Positions 58,635-64,000 of a stretch of DNA of 64,000 nucleotides are shown piece after piece. The notes beneath the pieces are model-generated. The model saw only the letters and a list, made by a program, of their open reading frames with translations. It searched no databases and had not been told where the DNA came from. The stretch is from Muraenolepis orangiensis (Eukaryota > Chordata > Actinopteri > Gadiformes > Muraenolepididae). The position numbers and the translations under genes were made by a program. How positions within the stretch are numbered: position 1 is the stretch's first letter; each line of letters begins with the position of its first letter. The stretch spans positions 3,700,086 through 3,764,085 of the forward strand of contig CM051002.1 of NCBI GenBank assembly GCA_027704905.1. Direction: 5' to 3'.

Positions 58635-61600
58635 ATGGACACTTTTAGAGTGGGACGTTTGAGTGTAAACGGAGCCAGAGAGGAAAGGAAGAGGGCTCTA
58701 ATTTTTCAAACTGCAAAAATAAAACATGTCGATTTTTTACAAGAGACTCACAGCGATGTTTTTAATGAGACGGACTGGAAGAAGGAGTGGGAGGGGGAAG
58801 TCATTTTAAGCCACAACACCTCTCTCAGTGGGGGGGTGGGCTTCCTCCTCTCCAAGTATTTTAAGCCTGTCTCTCTGGAGGTCGAGCATTTTATCAATGG
58901 GAGGTTGCTTTTAATAAATGCACGGTTTGACCTTTTTACAGTGTTTTTTTTTAATGTCTATGCTCCAACAAACGGTACAGAGAGGAAGGTGTTTTTACTC
59001 AAAGTTAATGATGTTTTAAACGGTTGTGCCACGGAGGATTTTTTATTCTTGAGTGGGGATTTTAATTGTACAGAAAATGCATTTTTAGATCGCAACCATG
59101 CAGAGCCGCATCCAGCATCCCAGCATGCTCTGAGGCAGCTGGTCCACTCCCACGGCCTGGTGGATGTATGGAGAAGGATGCACGCAGACAACAGGCAGTA
59201 CACCTGGTCCCACATCAGGGAGAATATAATTTCTTCAGCTAGGTTAGATAGTTTTTATTGTTTTAAGCATCATTTTAACACTTTTAAATTGTGCAGTATA
59301 TCACCTGCTGGTTTTACGGATCATTCTTTGCTTTTATGTGATGTTTTTATTAGAAATGTTTTACCCAGAAGTGCATATTGGCATTTTAACTCGGTTTTAA
59401 CATTTGATAAACATTTTAAAGAGGCCCTTATTTATTTTTGGAGTGTTTTTAGGCAGAGGAAGGGAGATTTTAGCAGTCTTAGGCAGTGGTGGGACCATGG
59501 TAAGACCGAGATAAGGTTACTCTGCCAACAGCACACCCTCAATGTCACACAAGACATCATTAGGTCTATGAAAGACCTGGAGAGTGATATAGTGGAACTA
59601 GAAACAATACGTGAGACCACAGGAGATCGAGGATATATTGAAATCCTCAAAGAGAAAAAGATGGCTTTAGCCAACCTGCTGGATGTAAAAGTTCAGGGTG
59701 CACTAGTGAGGTCCCGGTTTTTAAACATAAATGAGATGGATGCTCCCACTAGCTTCTTCTTCGGCCTGGAAAAAAAGAATGGGCAGAGGCGAGTGATCCA
59801 CTTGCTGCTGTCAGGCACAGGGCAGGAAATAACAGAGCCAAGCCAGATCAGGAGGCGAGCTGTGAGTTTTTATTCCACCCTATACACAAGTGAGTATGAG
59901 GAGGGGGAAACTCTGTCCGAGGGGTTCTGTAATGGACTACCTCAGGTCTCCGAGGAGGCCAACTCACAGCTCGAAGGGCCGTTAACGATCCAGGAGTTGC
60001 AGACTGCCCTGCAAGGCATGCAGGGACGGCGGGCTCCTGGTATCGATGGGCTCTCCGTGGAGTTTTATAGAGCCTACTGGGATGTCTTGTCAAATGACCT
60101 TCTAGACATTTTTAATGAGAGTCTGGCCTCTGGCTCTATGCCAGTGTCCTGCAGGAGAGCGGTGATCACACTGCTCCCAAAAAAAGGAAACCTGCAGGAC
60201 ATCAAGAACTGGCGCCCTGTGTCTCTGCTGTGTGTGGATTACAAACTTCTGTCCAAGGCTTTGGTCACCAGGCTGGGGAGGGCTGTGGAGCAGGTCATCC
60301 ACCGGGACCAGACCTACTGTGTGCCCGGCAGGTCCATGGTGGACAATGTCCTCCTAATTCGAGATGTTTTGGAGGTCTCCAGCTCATTGGACATTAATAC
60401 TGGTCTGATTTCTCTAGATCAGGAAAAGGCTTTCGACCGCGTTGAGCACAGCTTCCTCTGGAAAGTAAAGTTTGGGTTCAGCGCTGGTTTCATAGCCAAG
60501 ATCAAGGTGTTGTATAATAACATTGAGAGTGTGCTGAAGTTCAACGGTGGGTTGTGTGCTCCTTTTAGAGTGTGTAGAGGAGTCCAGCAGGGCTGTGCTC
60601 TGTCTGGCATGCTCTATGCACTCTCCCTAGAACCCCTCCTCAACAAAATACGCTCGAAACTGCAAGGGCTGTTTTTACCTGGTTTTAATGGAAACATGGT
60701 TTTATCAGTGTATGCAGATGATGTCGTTGTTTTTGTTAGGGACCAGAATGACATAGACAGTTTAGTTGACATCGTGAGGGAGTTTAGTTCAGCATCGGCA
60801 GCGAGGGTGAATTGGAAGAAAAGTGAGGCCCTCGCTGTCGGTGAGTGGAGTGGCGGTCTCCCAGTTCTTCCCCAGAACATTGTCTGGAGAAAGGATGGTT
60901 TCAAGTACCTGGGTGTGTTCTTGGGGAAGGGAATTGTAGTCCTGAAGAACTGGGAGGACGTCACAGAAAAGATAGAAGGGAAGCTTTCCAAGTGGAAATG
61001 GCTGCTCCCTCAGATGTCTTTTAAAGGTAGAGTGTTGGTTTTAAATAACCTTGTGGCATCCCAACTGTGGCACCGTCTTACCTGTGTGGACTCTCCCTCA
61101 GGGCTACTTGCCCAAATACAAAAAAAATTGGTGGATTTTTTTTGGGAGGGTCTACACTGGGTGCCACAGGGGGTGCTGTTTTTATCTAGAGAGGAGGGGG
61201 GACAGGGCCTTATCCACCTGGCCAGCCGAATGGCCACTTTTAGGATACAATTTTTACAGAGATATCTGACCAGCCCGGCTGATTTGGTGTGGAGAGATGT
61301 GAGCAGCTGCATTCTCAGACGCGTGAGTAACCTGGGGCTGGATGCTGCTCTGTTTTTAACAGATTTAAACATCTTAAAGTTAAGTGGGCTACCTCCTTTT
61401 TATCAGGGTGTTTTTAAGTCTTGGGCCCTTTTTAACCATAAAAGGTGTCCAAAGACTGACTCTCTGTACTGGTTGTTGAGAGAGCCTCTGATTCACAAAG
61501 CCAGGTTGGACGTCAGCAGCAGCGAAACACCCGGCCTGACGGTGGCGCTGTGCCGATCCATGACCCTGTGCCTTCAGCAGCTGGTGGATGCAGTGGGGCC

Positions 61601-62102
61601 GGAGCTGAGCAATGCCCAGGCCCTGGGCTCTCTGCTGGGTCTGCACTCTGTCCGGGTGGCCCAGAGGATTCTTCAGCTCTGGAGCCAGATCCTCTGCCCT
61701 GAGGAAAAGAGACTGCTAAGGCTCCCTGTCCTGCTCACAGGTTTCTTCTCTCTTTTAACATGGGTTTTTAATATTTTTGGTATAGTTTTTACCGAGAGTG
61801 TTTTTATCATGGGAGCTCCAGACAAAAAATCAAATAAAGAAAAGTGGCAGCTCCTGAACTACCTCTCGGGTGAATCGAAGATGGCCATTTATTTGAGTAG
61901 GAAGAACAGAATAGAAAATTGGAAAGGGGAAGAGGCAAAAGCGATCTGGCTGTGCAACATAAGAGCCAGACTTTGGTTAGAGCATCGCTTTTCTAAACAT
62001 GTTGGGGATCTGGATGCTTTTAAACAGCGGTGGTGTCACGAAGACATTGTGTGTTCTGTTGTGGATGAGGATTTGCACTTTGCACAAGTTTTTAAGACCT
62101 AG
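58635..62102 (+). CDS. LINE copy 2 ORF2, 1155-codon open frame, probably inactive
   Basis: A single uninterrupted frame encodes an APE endonuclease followed by reverse transcriptase. I chose the ATG at 58635 (MDTFRVG) because it is shared with copy 1; an in-frame ATG at 58554 adds 27 unlikely residues. The endonuclease shows RLSVNG, where the active-site Asn of LNVNG is Ser, then QETH, NVYAPT, SGDFN and TDHSLL, plus a 2-residue deletion before QETH. The RT shows RAPGIDGLS, NWRPVSLL, SLDQEKAFDR, VQQGCALSGMLY and the catalytic VYADDVVVF. About 140 residues near 61720, including the C-terminal CPFC...H...C motif of copy 1, are replaced by LPVLL. A protein could be made, but retrotransposition competence is doubtful. 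Confidence 0.85.
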   Translation: MDTFRVGRLSVNGAREERKRALIFQTAKIKHVDFLQETHSDVFNETDWKKEWEGEVILSHNTSLSGGVGFLLSKYFKPVSLEVEHFINGRLLLINARFDLFTVFFFNVYAPTNGTERKVFLLKVNDVLNGCATEDFLFLSGDFNCTENAFLDRNHAEPHPASQHALRQLVHSHGLVDVWRRMHADNRQYTWSHIRENIISSARLDSFYCFKHHFNTFKLCSISPAGFTDHSLLLCDVFIRNVLPRSAYWHFNSVLTFDKHFKEALIYFWSVFRQRKGDFSSLRQWWDHGKTEIRLLCQQHTLNVTQDIIRSMKDLESDIVELETIRETTGDRGYIEILKEKKMALANLLDVKVQGALVRSRFLNINEMDAPTSFFFGLEKKNGQRRVIHLLLSGTGQEITEPSQIRRRAVSFYSTLYTSEYEEGETLSEGFCNGLPQVSEEANSQLEGPLTIQELQTALQGMQGRRAPGIDGLSVEFYRAYWDVLSNDLLDIFNESLASGSMPVSCRRAVITLLPKKGNLQDIKNWRPVSLLCVDYKLLSKALVTRLGRAVEQVIHRDQTYCVPGRSMVDNVLLIRDVLEVSSSLDINTGLISLDQEKAFDRVEHSFLWKVKFGFSAGFIAKIKVLYNNIESVLKFNGGLCAPFRVCRGVQQGCALSGMLYALSLEPLLNKIRSKLQGLFLPGFNGNMVLSVYADDVVVFVRDQNDIDSLVDIVREFSSASAARVNWKKSEALAVGEWSGGLPVLPQNIVWRKDGFKYLGVFLGKGIVVLKNWEDVTEKIEGKLSKWKWLLPQMSFKGRVLVLNNLVASQLWHRLTCVDSPSGLLAQIQKKLVDFFWEGLHWVPQGVLFLSREEGGQGLIHLASRMATFRIQFLQRYLTSPADLVWRDVSSCILRRVSNLGLDAALFLTDLNILKLSGLPPFYQGVFKSWALFNHKRCPKTDSLYWLLREPLIHKARLDVSSSETPGLTVALCRSMTLCLQQLVDAVGPELSNAQALGSLLGLHSVRVAQRILQLWSQILCPEEKRLLRLPVLLTGFFSLLTWVFNIFGIVFTESVFIMGAPDKKSNKEKWQLLNYLSGESKMAIYLSRKNRIENWKGEEAKAIWLCNIRARLWLEHRFSKHVGDLDAFKQRWCHEDIVCSVVDEDLHFAQVFKT

Positions 62103-62259
62103 GTTTTAATGTACTATTTTGAGTGATTTGTTTTCTTTGTTGTTCTGTTGTTTTTTTGGTTTATTTTTAATTTTTGTTTTTTGTTTTTGCACAATGAAGC
62201 ACTTTATTTGATCACAATTGATCTAGTGTAAATAAAGTGTTTTTGCAAAAGTCAAAAGT

Positions 62260-62290
62260 CTTCTTCTTCTTCTTCTTCTTCTTCTTCTTT
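62260..62290. repeat. (TTC)n spacer between LINE copies 2 and 3
   Basis: About ten TTC units separate the 3' end of copy 2 from the 5' end of copy 3. Confidence 0.95.
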
Positions 62291-64000
62291 CCTGGTGCAT
62301 GCTGGGATTTTCGGAGGGTGAAAGAGAGATAGGAGCGAGACGTTTTCTCGTTATATTTACCGTTTATTTTTTGTGTAATGGGTTTATTTTAATATAGTTT
62401 ATAGGTGGTAGTTTTGTTTTGCGTGACTTTGCGTGCTTTTGGGTGGTGTGTGGGGTGTTGTGTGGGCTTCTCCTGCCGGCGTCTCGCCGGCCGGCGTCTG
62501 ACGGCGCCATGGTAAATGGAGACTTTGCCAAGCTCACGCGGAAGCATGGCATTAAGATCTCCGCCGGCTTCGCGTGCACTGTGGAGGAGATCGGGCTGGC
62601 CGTGGGGGAGAAGGTCGGACACGGAAGTATTAAGTCCTTGGCGCGGATGAACAGCGCGGTGGTGATCTTTCTGGATCAGGTGGAGAAGGTGAACTGCGTC
62701 ATCGAGACGGGCATCACGGTGAGAGAGATGTTTGTACAGGTGCAGCCGCTGATGCTGCCCGCAACTAAAGTTATACTTTCAAATGTCCCCCCCTTCATAA
62801 CTGATGAGTTCCTCAGTAGAGAACTGTCCAGGCATGGGAAACTTGTTTCCCCAATGAAAAAGATGCTGTCTGGATGTAAGTCTCAGTTGCTGAAACACGT
62901 AGTGTCTCACCGTAGACAGGTGTATATGATTCTGAACAATCGGAATGCGGAGCTTAACCTCCGTTTTTACGTTAAGGTGGATGATTATGACTACGTGATT
63001 TTTGCAACATCATCGGTTATGAAGTGTTTTGGTTGCGGGGAAGAGGGGCACACCGTGAGTGCCTGTCCGAAGCGCGGGGACCCGGCTCCGCCTGGTCCGG
63101 ATGACGCGCCGCCGGCGGGGCCGTCTAACGCGCCGCCGGCTGGGCCGTCCAACGCGGCGCCGGCTGGGCCGTCTAATGAGCCAGCGGCGGGGTCGTCCGC
63201 CGCTGCGCCAGGCCCACCCGCGGCTGTTGCGCCGAAACCGCCCGTGGCTGCGCCGGGGCGGACTGCCGCGCCAGCGGCTGATGCGCCGGTTGCAATGGAG
63301 CAGCAGGTGGCTGCTGCTGAGGGAGGGGTGTCTCCCACGGTGGCGGCCGCTAACGCGGCCGCTGCGGTGGGGGGGCCCCCCCTCCGGAGGCGGCCGCTGC
63401 TGCTGACGGCAGCGCTGCTCCTGAGCAGTCGGCGGTGGCGCGCGGTGTGACGTCTCGGACGCGGAGCGGGCGCGGACGAGGGCGAGGTATACAGCGCGTT
63501 TCTGGTGATGTGTCCGGCTTGGGGGACTGTGGTGTTGCACAGGGTGAGGGTGTAGGTGGTTACGTTCAGGAGGATGAGGTGGTGGTTTTGTGTGAAGCAG
63601 AAGAAAAGGGGGATGGGGGAAAAAAAGATAAAAAAACAAAAAAAAAGGGTGAAACCCCTGAGATAAGCAATGAACCACAAGGTGATTTGGCAAAAGAAAG
63701 TGTAGAGACAGGTGAAGTCAATAAAACACAGGAGGAAGATATGGAGAGTGAAACATATATGGGAAAAACAGGAGAGGAGCAGAAAACATGGGGGGAGCAG
63801 GTGGAGGTTGCTGAGATGGAGGAAGAGGAGGTGGCAACAGAAATGCTAAATAAAAAAAAGACTGCTACTAAACGCAGGAATAATAAAAGAAATGCATCAA
63901 CCGTTGCAAAGAGCAGTAAAGTGGAGAGTGAGGGAAAGGAAGGAAGAGAGCAAGGACAGGCGGAGGAGAGCTGGGATGATTGTATGTCTGACAGCAGCGA
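62291..64000 (+). mobile_element. Tx1-like LINE, copy 3 (5' part, cut by window end)
   Basis: It starts with the same cctggtgcatgctgggat 5' end, with leader and ORF1 from 62509. It is very close to copy 2 in the shared parts and retains the zinc knuckle missing there. The element continues beyond the window; ORF2 is not visible. Confidence 0.92.
62509..64000 (+). pseudogene. LINE copy 3 ORF1, nearly intact, one frameshift
   Basis: ORF1 is open from MVNGDFAKLT through the N-terminal domain, the complete zinc knuckle CFGCGEEGHTVSAC (C-x2-C-x4-H-x4-C) and a short GPSNA repeat. It is lost at a G7 run near 63370, where copy 1 has two more G. Copies 1 and 2 continue there as PPPEAAA / PPPEAAAS. 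The downstream sequence (RSGRGRGRG, acidic and Lys-rich regions) is open in the other frame to the window end. A single G-run length change therefore separates this ORF1 from an open frame over the visible part. Confidence 0.82.

Larger units (their letters stand above)
56652..62259 (+). mobile_element. Tx1-like LINE in (TTC)n, copy 2 (5.6 kb)
   Basis: This is the same family and orientation as copy 1: identical 5' start (cctggtgcatgctgggat), ORF1 from 56868, ORF2 from 58635, AATAAA at 62231 and 3' end caaaagtcaaaag. The 5' flank is a short TTC run preceded by TCG and TTG triplets. The 3' flank is TTC followed at once by copy 3. ORF1 is broken and has lost its zinc knuckle. ORF2 is one open frame but with deletions and a changed endonuclease active site. 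Confidence 0.92.

Overview
This window is vertebrate, and almost certainly teleost fish, nuclear DNA. It holds spliced exons with GT-AG (and one GC-AG) introns, long dinucleotide microsatellites, tRNA-derived SINEs, and RTE/Rex3-like, L2-like and Tx1-like LINEs, a Ty3/gypsy retroelement, and hAT and pogo DNA transposons. No prokaryotic organisation is present. I see no CRISPR array and no RNA gene other than tRNA-derived SINEs.

The only host gene I can support is the 3' half of a type II classical cadherin on the + strand, best matched to cdh22 (cadherin-22). Five coding exons are visible: 1229-1350 (end of EC4/start of EC5), 22403-22520 and 27413-27562 (EC5), 27948-28049 (membrane-proximal segment and most of the transmembrane helix), and 40386-40975 (rest of the helix, catenin-binding cytoplasmic tail, stop). 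All five join in frame. A 3' UTR of about 1.3 kb follows, with an ATTAAA signal at 42223. The upstream exons lie outside the window. Every visible exon sits beside a simple repeat, and in two cases the repeat runs into the acceptor's pyrimidine tract. The first visible intron (about 21 kb) has a GC donor.

Region by region: 1-22.4 kb is mostly one intron, filled with minisatellites, a 495-bp TTAA-flanked inverted-repeat element, a degraded LINE, a 1.2-kb hAT element with perfect 8-bp target duplications, a decayed Ty3/gypsy element (10.0-13.5 kb) and a 6-kb Tx1-like LINE inserted in (TTC)n (16.1-22.2 kb). The 22.5-40.4 kb part holds further cadherin introns, with a 1.3-kb GA-rich tract, large TC/CA arrays, a 401-bp hAT MITE, a foldback element, and a pogo-like transposon inserted inside a hAT transposase exon. 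The 42.3-56.6 kb part is intergenic: SINEs, L2 fragments, a possible solo LTR, and a Rex3-like LINE that carries nested SINE and L2 insertions and whose 3' segment is inverted. From 56.65 kb to the window end, two more copies of the same Tx1-like LINE stand head to tail, separated only by about ten TTC units.

The most interesting system is this LINE family. All three copies have the same complete 5' end, the same 3' end and TTC repeats at each visible junction, so the family behaves as a (TTC)n-targeting retrotransposon. None of the copies visible here looks fully intact. All identifications rest on reading motifs and on remembered family features; no database search was run.
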